Shown: one piece after another, positions 53,790-61,867 of the stretch
Layout of the letters: every line of letters begins with the position of its first letter
Position numbering within the stretch: the stretch's first letter is position 1
Source of the DNA: Melastoma dodecandrum
Lineage: Eukaryota > Streptophyta > Magnoliopsida > Myrtales > Melastomataceae
Length of the DNA stretch: 64,000 bases
Direction: 5' to 3'
Assembly (NCBI GenBank): GCA_029817715.1
Contig: JARUPY010000091.1
Span: 1,240,001 to 1,304,000, forward strand
The notes under the pieces: model-generated
What the model was told of the DNA's origin: nothing
What the model saw: the letters and a program-made list of their open reading frames with translations, nothing else
The model's database searches: none
Made by a program: the position numbers and the translations under genes

Positions 53790-54409
53790 ATCTGGTGAAG
53801 GCCACGATGCGGTCGAGATATTTTCGCAACTCAAATACCTGTGGCTGAAGACTGTGAAGCTCAAGCACCCCATCTTAGAAGCCTTTCCACAACTCCAGGC
53901 CCTAACAATCGATCTTTCCACAAATAAATGGGGACACATGATTGGCTCCTGCGAAAATATTCGTCACGTAAGGGCTGATAAATTTTCTGGTCCAATGACG
54001 GATCTCATCGGCGAGCAGACCGAAACGTTGTTTTTATTCCCATCCTAGAATCAAAGACTTCGATCAGATCGTGCACGCACCGAACCTCAAAACACTTTAT
54101 ATTTATCGGAGCAAAACCAAGCTAGATATTTCTGTTTTATCAATGAACAGTCATATCGAGAATATAAAAATCGAGAAATGCCCACATGTCAATGGCTGGG
54201 AACGCTTGCGCGCAAATAATCTCAAAGTTTTGGAGGTTGACAGTTTCCCTAATGCTGGGCTTTTGGAAAATTTGCCGCATGACATTTCCTTTTATGCAGC
54301 TCGCGTCGATGGTGTTCGAGAGAAGCCGTTCGACAAAAGGGCCGATCTGGCAAAGATTGGCGATCCTTTTCGATCCATAACCGATGTCTGGTATCCTCGC
54401 CGGTCTTGA
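53790..54409 (+). pseudogene. Leucine-rich-repeat-like gene, 5' truncated and frameshifted
   Basis: Repeats of the LxxLxL type are seen: FSQLKYLWLKTVKL, FPQLQALTIDLS, then after a frame change near 54040 APNLKTLYIYRSK, IENIKIEKCPHV and LKVLEVDSFP. The first part has no start codon after the MFS stop, so the 5' end is missing. LRR-like proteins occur among immunity genes, and an Imm21 gene follows 27 bp later. AT-rich. Confidence 0.6.
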
Positions 54410-54436
54410 GCAGGGCGTCTGAGGAGGGATCATCGC

Positions 54437-54961
54437 ATGCAGTACCTCGGTGATGTCAGTGCAGAAGGCGGTCCGCTGATTTTGATCGGATCTAAGATAG
54501 CCTCGCATTGGCACGGCGCCGCGGGCGAAGAACCGACGGATTACGATCGCGGCTGCGATCTTTTTGACAAAGAGCCTTGTCCCGAAGGTGCTTTCGTGGA
54601 TGTAGGATCTGGAACGGCCCTGTTGTGGGAGATGAATGGCGCCGGAACCGCAAGCGTTTTCGCGGAATAAAACACTTGGACGATAATCCGCAGCTGGCTG
54701 AGCGCAGATGTGATCGACAGCGGGCAAGAGCGAGACGCGCTTTGCGCTTTGGCAAGTATACCGACTGTCAGCGAGACTGACTTAGGCACGCTCCGTCTAC
54801 ATGAAGACACGCTCTTATTGTTATGGGCTACGGAGGACGCCTCTTCAATATCTAGCTTTGGAGCGCCTGGCGATGTCCCGGCGGGCAATTTCTCCGTCGA
54901 AGGATCGGCGATCGTGCTGGGAAACGTCTGCGGCCGTTACGTGTGCCTTCATGTCATGTGA
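54437..54961 (+). pseudogene. Imm21-family immunity gene with premature stop
   Basis: One frame of 174 codons from ATG 54437 is interrupted by TAA at 54668-54670. The first part has the Imm21 pattern GGPLILIGSKIASHWHG, DYDRGCDLF and DVGSGTALLWEMNG; after the stop the same frame continues with IIRSWLSADVIDS and a beta-rich end to 54961. Imm21 proteins are immunity factors of polymorphic toxin systems. Since both halves stay in one frame, a single point mutation can account for the break. No toxin gene is adjacent. Confidence 0.7.
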
Positions 54962-55058
54962 AGTCCGAGCTCGGGGAAGCCAGACGGCTCACCATTCGCA
55001 AAAAAGACGAATGATCTTCTGCCGACTGCCTCGCCGGCTCCGACAAGCGCGGCCATGG

Positions 55059-56054
55059 CTAGTCCGGCGATCCGACATTGATCGTGATGTTGATCGTGGT
55101 GCTCTGGCCCGGCGGAACGGTGACCGCGACCTCCTTCGCAGGAACACTGGCGACGGCCACGCGGCGCGCGCCCAGCACCGACAGGCGCGGCAGGCATCTG
55201 GACTCGATCGGCTGATTGTCCGGATCGAGCAGATGCAGGTAGGTCTGCAGCGAATGCCAGCAGCTGAGCGTCAGCAGCGGATCGAAGATGGACGATACGG
55301 TCTCGTCGCCGGAATCGAGCAGCTCGAGCGTTTGGACGTGCTGATATTCGAGCGGCGGCAGCTTCGGCACAAGATCGGGGCGATTGACGATTCGCCAGGA
55401 CGTGAGGCCGAGCGCATCGAAGGCCGCGGCGAAGGCCGCGTCGCCGACAAACGGCGACGCGAACGTATAGAGCGACTTCACGGTCTTGAAGCCGGCGCGG
55501 TGATTGTCGGACGCGTACAGCGTCGCGAGGGCCGACCCGAGGCTATGGCCGACCACCGTCAAAGTCTTGGTCGGCGCGGCCTCTGCCGTCATCGTCTGCG
55601 TCATATGGCGCTGCGTGACGTGCTCCACCTGCTCGGTGAAACTCGCGCTTGGCGCAGCCAGCATCGCGCCCATCGCGTTGAGAGGCGCGTTTGGATCGAC
55701 GATCCGGAGCGTGCTGTAGATTTTGCTGAAGCCGAAGCCGACCTGGCCGCCGCCCGCCCAAGGGGTCGGATAGAGCGCGGTGACGTCGTCGAACCATTCC
55801 TCGTCGCCCCGGGTGCCGCGGATCGCAACGACAGAGCTGCCCGGCTGCCCGACCTCCTCGACGACCACTCCGTAGAACTGGAAATCCGCGCTGAACACGG
55901 AAAAGTCCTGCATCTGCACCCAGGCCACGAACTTGAAGGCCGGGGGCACGACCACAGGCGTCGGGGTCAGATCGCCTGGCTTGAACAGCGCATAGACCGC
56001 ATTGACGAGCAGGCCGAGTTGCACGGCCCTGGCGTTGTCGAAGGGACCCGGCAT
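55059..56054 (-). CDS. Class 3 (Rhizomucor-type) lipase family protein
   Basis: 331 residues from ATG 56054. The class 3 lipase core is clear: VVVEEVGQPGSSVVAIRGTR at the oxyanion loop, the nucleophile elbow TLTVVGHSLGSALATLYA with Ser, then LYTFASPFVGDAAFA, and an Asp in IVNRPDLVPKLPPL; the catalytic His is probably in LSCWHSLQTYL. There is no signal peptide. A C-terminal beta-rich extension ends VPPGQSTTINITINVG. T6SS phospholipase effectors can have this fold, but the gene lies outside the island and has no adjacent adaptor. Confidence 0.8.
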   Translation of the reverse strand: MPGPFDNARAVQLGLLVNAVYALFKPGDLTPTPVVVPPAFKFVAWVQMQDFSVFSADFQFYGVVVEEVGQPGSSVVAIRGTRGDEEWFDDVTALYPTPWAGGGQVGFGFSKIYSTLRIVDPNAPLNAMGAMLAAPSASFTEQVEHVTQRHMTQTMTAEAAPTKTLTVVGHSLGSALATLYASDNHRAGFKTVKSLYTFASPFVGDAAFAAAFDALGLTSWRIVNRPDLVPKLPPLEYQHVQTLELLDSGDETVSSIFDPLLTLSCWHSLQTYLHLLDPDNQPIESRCLPRLSVLGARRVAVASVPAKEVAVTVPPGQSTTINITINVGSPD

Positions 56055-56142
56055 GTCGAAGACCCCGATATGTCGCGCCCAGCATAGGCTTGCGAGCGGG
56101 TCGGGACAGCCAGACTCAGGTTTAAGGCCGCGACGATGCCGG

Positions 56143-56775
56143 CTAAGAGCCCGGCGCCGCAGGTCCACGCCGTGGGGACAGCACCAGGTCGGCGGCTTCC
56201 TCGGCGTCTTTGAGAAGCGTCTTACGCGGCGTGCCCAACTGCGCCCGCATGGTCAGGCCGCGAGCGAAGTCCAGGACTTGGCTCGCGCGCACCGCGACGG
56301 GAAAGTCGGCCGGGATTTCGCCGGCGATGATGGCGTCCCGGAAACGATCTTCGACCAGCGTCGCGGCGGCGCTGGCGGCGTGCTGCAGGAACTGCCGGAC
56401 CTCGGGATCGTCCACGAGCGGCGCGACGCAGACGAGAAGACAGCCCCGCGCGCTTCCTTTCCTGGTCGCGGTTTCGACGGCATGCTTGAGGAAGCCGGTG
56501 AGCGACTCGCGCAGCGTCCGCGGCGCCAGCAGCGCCTTCGCGGCGCGAGCGCCTTTCTTCTCCGCGTAGGCCTTGAGAGCGCGCAGGAATATCGTCCGCT
56601 TGTCCCCGAAGATGGCATACAGGCTCGGCCGTCCCACGCCCATTCCCACGACGAGATCGTCGATCGTCACGCCGTCGTAACCCTTCGACCAGAAGACCTG
56701 GATCGCCTTCTCCAGCGCCCCCGTCTCGTCGAAGCTGCGCGGCCGTCCACGCGGCCGCACGGTATTTTGAACCAT
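56143..56775 (-). CDS. TetR/AcrR family transcriptional regulator
   Basis: 210 residues from ATG 56775. Basic start RPRGRPRSFDETGALEKAIQ and helix-turn-helix VTIDDLVVGMGVGRPSLYAI followed by FGDKRTIFLRAL; the C-terminal TetR_C part contains GCLLVCVAPLVDDPEVRQFL. It is divergent from the SDR gene 130 bp away and is probably its repressor. Confidence 0.87.
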   Translation of the reverse strand: MVQNTVRPRGRPRSFDETGALEKAIQVFWSKGYDGVTIDDLVVGMGVGRPSLYAIFGDKRTIFLRALKAYAEKKGARAAKALLAPRTLRESLTGFLKHAVETATRKGSARGCLLVCVAPLVDDPEVRQFLQHAASAAATLVEDRFRDAIIAGEIPADFPVAVRASQVLDFARGLTMRAQLGTPRKTLLKDAEEAADLVLSPRRGPAAPGS

Positions 56776-56905
56776 CTAGTCAGAAACTCCTTGCAAGCCG
56801 ACCCTCCTCGCGATTACGATACCAAGCAGTTGGAAAATCAGCAAGGCGGCGCCTGCGTCGCCGGCCATCCAAGACTCGTAGTCCCCGCCCTATCTGGAGC
56901 CGACC

Positions 56906-57880
56906 ATGGACCGTTCGATCGCGCTCGTGACCGGCGCCACCTCCGGGCTCGGTTACGCGGCAGCCCGCTTGCTTGCGGAAGACGGCTGGCGCGAGGTCAT
57001 CGTCACCGGCCGCAGCCTTACCCGGGCTCAAGACGCCGCCGCGCGGCTGGCCGCCGAAACCAACACCCGGGCTTGCACGCCGCTGGAGCTGGATCTGGAT
57101 ACGCCGTCCAGCGTTCAGTCCGCCCTCGCCGAGCTGGTCAAGCGCGGTCGGCCGCTCGATTTCCTGCTGCTCAATGCCGGGTTGGTCCCCGGCAAGAGGC
57201 GCGTGATCACCACGACGGGCATCGAGGCATCCCAGGCCCCGCTGATCGGCCATCATCATCTCACCCTCGGCCTGCTGCGCGCCAACCTTCTCAGCCCCAG
57301 CGCGCGGATTGTCATCGCCGGCGCGGAGCCTGCGCGCGGGGGCGTGCCGATGTTCAAATACACCGACCTGCCGGCGTTCGCAGCCAAACAGCACCACGGC
57401 GACCGGACGGCCGCTGTGGAAGCCTTGATCCGCAACGGTCCACATGTGAAGTACGTTCCGAACAACACGTATGCCGATGCGAAGCTCATGATCGCCTGGT
57501 GGGCCGAGGCGCTAGCGCGCCGGCTACCGTCCGGTATGGCCGTCTACGCTGTCTCCCCCGGGGCGTCGAACGCCACCAACGTCGCGCGAAACGCTGGCCC
57601 GTTGTTGAAGTATCTGATGATTCCGATCGTGAACCTCATCCCCGGCATGAACCAGACGCCGGAGGTCGCGGCCAGCCGCTACATTCAGGCGTCGGAGTTT
57701 GGAACCGACGTCTCGGGGCAGTTCTTCGCTTCGGCAAAGGGAAAGTTCTCTGGCCCGATGGAGCTGCAGCGCGAACCGCACCTCCATGTTCGCGCGAGCC
57801 AGGAGGCCGCGTGGCAGGCCGTCGTGAGACTCTCCGGCGTCGACTGGGTCGACCAGGCCTCCTCGAGGCCGGTGGCCTGA
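56906..57880 (+). CDS. Short-chain dehydrogenase/reductase
   Basis: 324 residues from ATG 56906. NAD(P)-binding TGATSGLGYAAA, LLLNAGLV (NAG), and the active-site Tyr-x-x-x-Lys in NNTYADAKLM are all present. At 324 residues it is longer than classical 250-residue SDRs and resembles the protochlorophyllide-reductase/retinol-dehydrogenase-like group. The divergent TetR gene probably controls it. A fragment of a different SDR follows at 57957. Confidence 0.85.
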   Translation: MDRSIALVTGATSGLGYAAARLLAEDGWREVIVTGRSLTRAQDAAARLAAETNTRACTPLELDLDTPSSVQSALAELVKRGRPLDFLLLNAGLVPGKRRVITTTGIEASQAPLIGHHHLTLGLLRANLLSPSARIVIAGAEPARGGVPMFKYTDLPAFAAKQHHGDRTAAVEALIRNGPHVKYVPNNTYADAKLMIAWWAEALARRLPSGMAVYAVSPGASNATNVARNAGPLLKYLMIPIVNLIPGMNQTPEVAASRYIQASEFGTDVSGQFFASAKGKFSGPMELQREPHLHVRASQEAAWQAVVRLSGVDWVDQASSRPVA

Positions 57881-57956
57881 AGGCGCGCCGGCCGCAACAG
57901 CAAGGGCGTCGCGGCCCACTTTATGACCTCTATAGTTCGTAGATCTCACCAGGCAG

Positions 57957-58091
57957 ATGCGTGACGCCAGCCCGATGAAGCGCTTCGGGACGTCGGAGGA
58001 AATCGCGAAGGCCGTCCTCTTCCTCGCGTTCGATGCGACCAACACGACCGGCGCCGAGCTTCCGGTCGATGGAGGTTGGTCGCAACTTTAG
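57957..58091 (+). pseudogene. C-terminal fragment of a second SDR
   Basis: 44 codons from ATG 57957 to TAG 58089-58091 read [20 protein letters not shown] and then [15 protein letters not shown], the standard end of classical SDR enzymes. The rest of the gene is missing, so it is a remnant left behind the intact SDR. Confidence 0.8.
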
Positions 58092-58165
58092 AGTTTTAGC
58101 TGAAACAACAGGTCCTAGCGAGTCGACCTCCTAAAGCAGGTGGTCGCCAAAAAACCTCGCGCGCG

Positions 58166-58948
58166 TCACAAAGGATCCGCCGCCGCGCGCAGGGCGTCCA
58201 CGAAGGCGCCGAGCTCGGGGGCGTCGAGGTCCGAGACGGCCCAGTAGCTGAAGCCGCGGCTTGTCCAGCGCACGATGTTGTAGCCCTCGTCCGTGCTGGC
58301 GACGGGCTGTGCGGCAAGGCCCGAGGCGACCGGCTTGGCGACGACCGTGATCAGATGCGGGCCGCGACGGTAGACGAGCGTCGGCACCGGCTGGCCCGCG
58401 ACGACCTCGACGCGGCCGCCGACGAGCGGAAAGCCCTTGGCCGACAGGTCCGGCGTCGGCGGCGAGACGCCGAGCTTGGCGTCGAGCCAGGGCCGCACGG
58501 TGTGCCGGTCGGAGGAGGCGACGTCGACCGCGCTCGAGGCGAGAATCGAGCGGCGATGGCCGCCGACGATCTCGTCTTCCGCCGAGGGCGAGGCGCCGGG
58601 CGCGACGAGCGCATAGGTAACCCCGCTCGCAAGCCCCGCCGCGACGACGAGCGAGGCGGCCATCGCGCGCCAGTCGTCAAGCCATGTCAGGCGGCGCGCC
58701 GGCCTCTGCGCCACCGGCGGCGCGACGGCGGGCGGCGCGGCCAGCGCCGCGATGCGCGCGGAAAAATCGTCGGACACCGCCGGCCGCTCCACCCGCGCCA
58801 CGGCGGCCTTCACGGCCCTAATGCGCTCGTACTCGCGCGCGAGCGCGGGCTCGGCGGCGAGGCGTCGTTCCAGCGCGAGCGACGTCGCCGCGTCGAGCTC
58901 GTCGTCGGCCATGGCGTTGAGCAGCAGGCGATTGTCGTTGTCGCTCAT
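58166..58948 (-). CDS. Membrane-anchored anti-sigma factor
   Basis: 260 residues, ATG 58948 overlapping the sigma-factor stop by 4 bp. The N-terminal helical sigma-binding part (LLNAMADDELDAATSLALER) has the anti-sigma pattern but lacks the zinc ligands HxxxCxxC. One membrane helix lies at about residues 115-135 (AMAASLVVAAGLASGVTYAL), followed by a periplasmic domain ending in FSYWAVSDLDAPELGAFV. It should hold the ECF sigma factor at the membrane until a signal arrives. Confidence 0.85.
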   Translation of the reverse strand: MSDNDNRLLLNAMADDELDAATSLALERRLAAEPALAREYERIRAVKAAVARVERPAVSDDFSARIAALAAPPAVAPPVAQRPARRLTWLDDWRAMAASLVVAAGLASGVTYALVAPGASPSAEDEIVGGHRRSILASSAVDVASSDRHTVRPWLDAKLGVSPPTPDLSAKGFPLVGGRVEVVAGQPVPTLVYRRGPHLITVVAKPVASGLAAQPVASTDEGYNIVRWTSRGFSYWAVSDLDAPELGAFVDALRAAADPL

Positions 58949-59520
58949 GCGACGACCTTTCCGAGCGCGGCGGCGACGAGCGAGCGGCCGCGGGCGAGCC
59001 GCGACCTGATTGTGCCGATCGGGACCTCCATCATATGCGCGATCTCTTTGTAGCTGAGGCCGATGATGTCGCGCAGCACCAGCACCTCCTTGAAGGGCGG
59101 CGGCACCGCGGCGATCGCCGCCTGGACCGCGGCCTCCTCGGCCCTGCGGATCAGCGCGACCTCGGGACCCTCGTCCCAGCTTGCGCCACCGGCCTCGATC
59201 TCGTCGAGGTCGGCGGCGCTGCCGGCCAGCACGAGATCCTTCGGGCGGTTGCGCGCGAGCCAGGTGAAGCACGTGTTGCGCACGATGGTAAGCAGCCAGG
59301 CCTTCGCGCCGCGCCCCTCGTAGGTCGCGAGGCCGGAGAGCGCGCGGATGCAGGCCTCCTGCACCACGTCCTCGGCATCGTGGCGGTTGCCGGTGAGCCA
59401 GCGCGCGAGCGCGAGCGCGTCGCCGAGGTGGGGCATGACCACCTCGTCGAAGCGATGGGGCGGCCGTGCTGCCGCGCCCTCCCTGTTCCCGTGCTGTGCC
59501 ACCGATGATGCCCGCGACAC
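58945..59520 (-). CDS. ECF-type RNA polymerase sigma factor
   Basis: 191 residues. Region 2 (ALARWLTGNRHDAEDVVQEACIRALSGLATY region) and region 4 (VPPPFKEVLVLRDIIGLSYK and EIAHMMEVPIGTIRSRLARG) are typical of ECF sigma factors; there is no C-terminal SnoaL-type extension. The cognate anti-sigma gene overlaps its end. It lies 7 bp after the cupredoxin gene, so it is the fourth gene of a five-gene operon that starts with the small secreted gene at 61110. A repeated promoter motif upstream suggests autoregulation. Confidence 0.9.
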   Translation of the reverse strand: MSRASSVAQHGNREGAAARPPHRFDEVVMPHLGDALALARWLTGNRHDAEDVVQEACIRALSGLATYEGRGAKAWLLTIVRNTCFTWLARNRPKDLVLAGSAADLDEIEAGGASWDEGPEVALIRRAEEAAVQAAIAAVPPPFKEVLVLRDIIGLSYKEIAHMMEVPIGTIRSRLARGRSLVAAALGKVVA

Positions 59521-59527
59521 GGCCGAC

Positions 59528-59839
59528 CTACGGCACGACCGTGATCAGGCCCTGCATGTGCGGATGCAGCCCGCAGAAATACCTGTAGTCGCCGGGCTTG
59601 GGAATAGCGACGTCGACGCTCTCGCCGGTGTCGAGCGCGCGCGAATGATAGCTGCCGTCGCTCAGCACGACGGAATGCGGGATGTCGTCGGCGTTCTTGA
59701 ACGTCACGTGCGCCCCGGCGTGCACGGTCAGCGTCGCCGGCTTGAAGGTGAAGTTCTCGATCGACACGCCGGGCGGCGTTTCCGCCAGCGCCGGCAGCGA
59801 CAGCACGCCGATCATGGCGGCGAGGAGCAGGGCTTTCAT
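59528..59839 (-). CDS. Periplasmic cupredoxin (plastocyanin/amicyanin-like)
   Basis: 103 residues from ATG 59839. Signal peptide MKALLLAAMIGVLSLPALA, then a single blue-copper domain: the ligand His in DDIPHSVV and the C-terminal ligands Cys, His and Met in YFCGLHPHMQG. It should bind one type 1 copper and carry electrons in the periplasm. It is 9 bp downstream of the phosphoesterase gene and 7 bp upstream of the sigma gene, an order that suggests a copper- or redox-related envelope response. Confidence 0.88.
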   Translation of the reverse strand: MKALLLAAMIGVLSLPALAETPPGVSIENFTFKPATLTVHAGAHVTFKNADDIPHSVVLSDGSYHSRALDTGESVDVAIPKPGDYRYFCGLHPHMQGLITVVP

Positions 59840-59848
59840 GAGGGGGCC

Positions 59849-60802
59849 TCAGGCGAGGGTGGAATCGACGATCGCCAGGTCGTGGCGGCCGAATGCGACG
59901 TCGACACGGGTGAGGCCGAGCACGCTGCGCAGCCGCTCGGCCGGTACGATCTGCGGACCTGGCGAAGGCGCGGTTCCGGGCGCCGGCTGCGGAAACGCGG
60001 TCGAGCGCGCGGTGTGGAAGGTGACGTTGCCTTCGACCTTCTGCATCACCTGGTGGATGTGGCCGTTGAGCACGGTCACCGAGCCGAAGCGCGTCAGAAG
60101 CTGCAGCGCTTGCGCGCCGTCGTCGGTGCCCCAGCCCCAGTCGGGGTAGATCGTCCACAGCGGAATGTGGGCAAAGACGACGATCGGGGTCGAGGCCGGG
60201 CGCCCAGCGAGATCGGCCGCGAGCCAGGCGATCTGCTCCGGCCCGAGGTTGCCGAGGCCGCCGGCCTTCAAATTCACGACGTTGACGAGCCCGACGAAGT
60301 GCACGCCCTCCTGGTCGAACGCGTACCAGCCGGCGCCCTGCGTGCCCTTGCCGTGCCGCTCGAGGTAGAGCTTGCCGTTGCCCTCTTCGACCATGTCGTG
60401 CTCGCCTGGCACGTAGTGCACGTCGAGCCCCGCCCCACCGATGATCCGCGCCGCGTCGTCGAATTGCGCCGCGCGCGACAGATGCGTGATGTCGCCGGTG
60501 TGGATCATGAACGACGGCTTCACCGGCATCGCGCCGATCTTGCCGACGGCTTCCTTCAGCGTGTCGATCGCGTGCGGGTTGGCCGCCTTGTCGAAGCCGA
60601 CGTGACTGTCGGAGATTTGCAGGAAGGTGAAGCCGTCGGCCGGCGCCGCCGCGGCGGAGTTTAGAAAGCCGCGCGAGGTCGGCACCCCGCCGACCAGCGT
60701 CCACAGGACGCCGGTGCCCGCCCACGTCATGCATTCGAGGACCTGGCGCCGCGAGGCGCCGGGCCGGTCGTCGTGGTGTCGATCGTGATCGTGAGCGGAC
60801 AT
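59849..60802 (-). CDS. Exported metallophosphoesterase
   Basis: 317 residues from ATG 60802 (GGAAG upstream). A His-rich start and SRRQVLECMTWAGTGVLW form a twin-arginine-like signal. The calcineurin-type metal sites follow in order: LQISDSHVGFD (Asp-x-His), HTGDITH (Gly-Asp), VPGEHDM (an E replacing the usual N of GNHD), VVFAHIPLW and LNGHIHQ. The GEHD variant is seen in a subgroup of exported phosphoesterases. Substrate unknown. Downstream genes encode a cupredoxin and the ECF sigma system. Confidence 0.83.
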   Translation of the reverse strand: MSAHDHDRHHDDRPGASRRQVLECMTWAGTGVLWTLVGGVPTSRGFLNSAAAAPADGFTFLQISDSHVGFDKAANPHAIDTLKEAVGKIGAMPVKPSFMIHTGDITHLSRAAQFDDAARIIGGAGLDVHYVPGEHDMVEEGNGKLYLERHGKGTQGAGWYAFDQEGVHFVGLVNVVNLKAGGLGNLGPEQIAWLAADLAGRPASTPIVVFAHIPLWTIYPDWGWGTDDGAQALQLLTRFGSVTVLNGHIHQVMQKVEGNVTFHTARSTAFPQPAPGTAPSPGPQIVPAERLRSVLGLTRVDVAFGRHDLAIVDSTLA

Positions 60803-60848
60803 CGCAGCGCTTCCTTCCGTCGTGGCCGCGGGTGCGGCCGTCGAAGAA

Positions 60849-60877
60849 GAGACAGGGGCTGTGGACGGTTTATTCCC
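60849..60877 (-). promoter_or_regulatory. Candidate ECF sigma promoter (second copy)
   Basis: On the minus strand GGGAATAAA (60877-60869), 15 bp, GTCTC (60853-60849), 47 bp before the phosphoesterase start. The same motif with the same spacing occurs at 61160-61188, so it is probably read by the sigma factor of this operon. Confidence 0.65.
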
Positions 60878-60885
60878 GCGCCCGA

Positions 60886-61110
60886 TCAAAAAAGGCTGCC
60901 GGAGGGGCCGCCCGTCGCGGTCTGATGCGAATCGTCGTCGCCGCCGAGCGAGACGCCGGGCGCGGCCTCCGCCCGCGGCAGCGCGCGCGGCGCCGTCGCC
61001 TGGACGTCGCGGGCCTGACGGGGAAGCGCGTGGTTTGGGGCGTAAGCGCGCGACGGCGTCGCGGCCGCGACCACGGACATAACGGCGAGGAAGTGAACGA
61101 GCGTCTTCAT
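60886..61110 (-). CDS. Small secreted protein, first gene of the ECF operon
   Basis: 74 residues; AAGGAG lies seven bases before ATG 61110. Signal peptide MKTLVHFLAVMSVVAAATPSRA, then a mature part of about 50 residues that is Ala/Pro/Arg-rich and ends with an acidic GGDDDSHQTATGG. No cysteine and no known family. A promoter-like motif precedes it by about 50 bp and another lies between it and the next gene. Confidence 0.6.
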   Translation of the reverse strand: MKTLVHFLAVMSVVAAATPSRAYAPNHALPRQARDVQATAPRALPRAEAAPGVSLGGDDDSHQTATGGPSGSLF

Positions 61111-61159
61111 GGCGGTCTCCTTGAGCGATCGCCGCCGGTGATCGGCGCGCGATGATGAG

Positions 61160-61188
61160 GAGACCGCAGGTCGGCGGGTTTTATTCCC
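61160..61188 (-). promoter_or_regulatory. Candidate ECF sigma promoter (first copy)
   Basis: GGGAATAAA (61188-61180), 15 bp, GTCTC (61164-61160) on the minus strand, about 50 bp before the start at 61110. Identity with the second copy over both boxes supports it as the autoregulated promoter of the sigma operon. The rest of 61189-61462 holds no supported gene. Confidence 0.65.
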
Positions 61189-61462
61189 GGACCGGCTTTA
61201 TGAAACGTGCACGGCTGCTGGCAGCACCTTCGCTGCCCGTGATTGAGAGGGCGCAACCGCGACTCACTTCCGTGATCGACAGGTGCGCGTCAAACAAAAA
61301 GAAATATTGGATCGAGCGCTGTGTCGGAGCGGCTGACAGAGCGGCTCGTTGCGGCATACTCGACCTTGCCAACATCAAGCCGAATGCCGAGTCCGAAAGC
61401 TCGGGCGCCGTGACGCCCGAGCTGAAATTCATCACCGGTTTTCCCGCAAGTTGACCCAGGTT

Positions 61463-61696
61463 TCAGCAATCAGACTTGGTCTTAGACACCGAGTCGCCCT
61501 CGCCATTCGATTTAGTCACTGTTTTGCTTGCGCATCCACCTTCGTGAACAACTGGTTCGTCGTGGTGAACGACTGTTGCATCTTCGTGGTGCACCACGGC
61601 AGCGTCGGGACCATCGTGATGGATAACGGTCTCATCGGCAACGCTTACGCCGCAGAACATGACCAGCGCCGTGGCGCATGCGAACAGATGTTTCAT
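61463..61696 (-). CDS. Small secreted His-rich protein
   Basis: 77 residues; GGAGGG five bases before ATG 61696 decides the start. Signal peptide KHLFACATALVMFCGVSVA. The mature part has repeated VHH or IHH pairs followed by Asp or Glu (VIHHDGPDAAVVHHEDATVV, HHDEPVVHEG), a pattern suited to metal binding, and a tail with two cysteines and KTVTKSNGEG. Function unknown. An EcfG-like promoter lies upstream. Confidence 0.65.
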   Translation of the reverse strand: MKHLFACATALVMFCGVSVADETVIHHDGPDAAVVHHEDATVVHHDEPVVHEGGCASKTVTKSNGEGDSVSKTKSDC

Positions 61697-61724
61697 CAAA
61701 CCCTCCATAGACAGACGCGCCTTG

Positions 61725-61749
61725 AACTCTGCCTAGTTGGAGGGGTTCC
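61725..61749 (-). promoter_or_regulatory. EcfG-like promoter
   Basis: GGAAC (61749-61745), 16 bp, AGTT (61728-61725) on the minus strand, about 30 bp before the start at 61696. The alphaproteobacterial general-stress sigma EcfG reads GGAAC-N16/17-CGTT; one base of the second box differs. Confidence 0.4.
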
Positions 61750-61867
61750 GAATTCCCAAGTCGTACGACCCTAGAGATCTCGGACTTAACAAATGCAGCA
61801 ATAGCTTTTACTTCATTCTGTGCGGCCCAATTTAATCGAGCCCTCGGTGCCGGCCCGTCAGCCTTGC

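Noticed and set aside
55059..56054. Class 3 lipase as a T6SS phospholipase effector
   Set aside because: No vgrG, PAAR-like, DUF2169 or DUF4123 gene and no immunity candidate is adjacent; the surrounding genes are ordinary and intact.
61152..61454. A 100-codon plus-strand frame between the ECF operon and the His-rich gene
   Set aside because: It overlaps the candidate ECF promoter antisense and shows no motif or convincing ribosome site.
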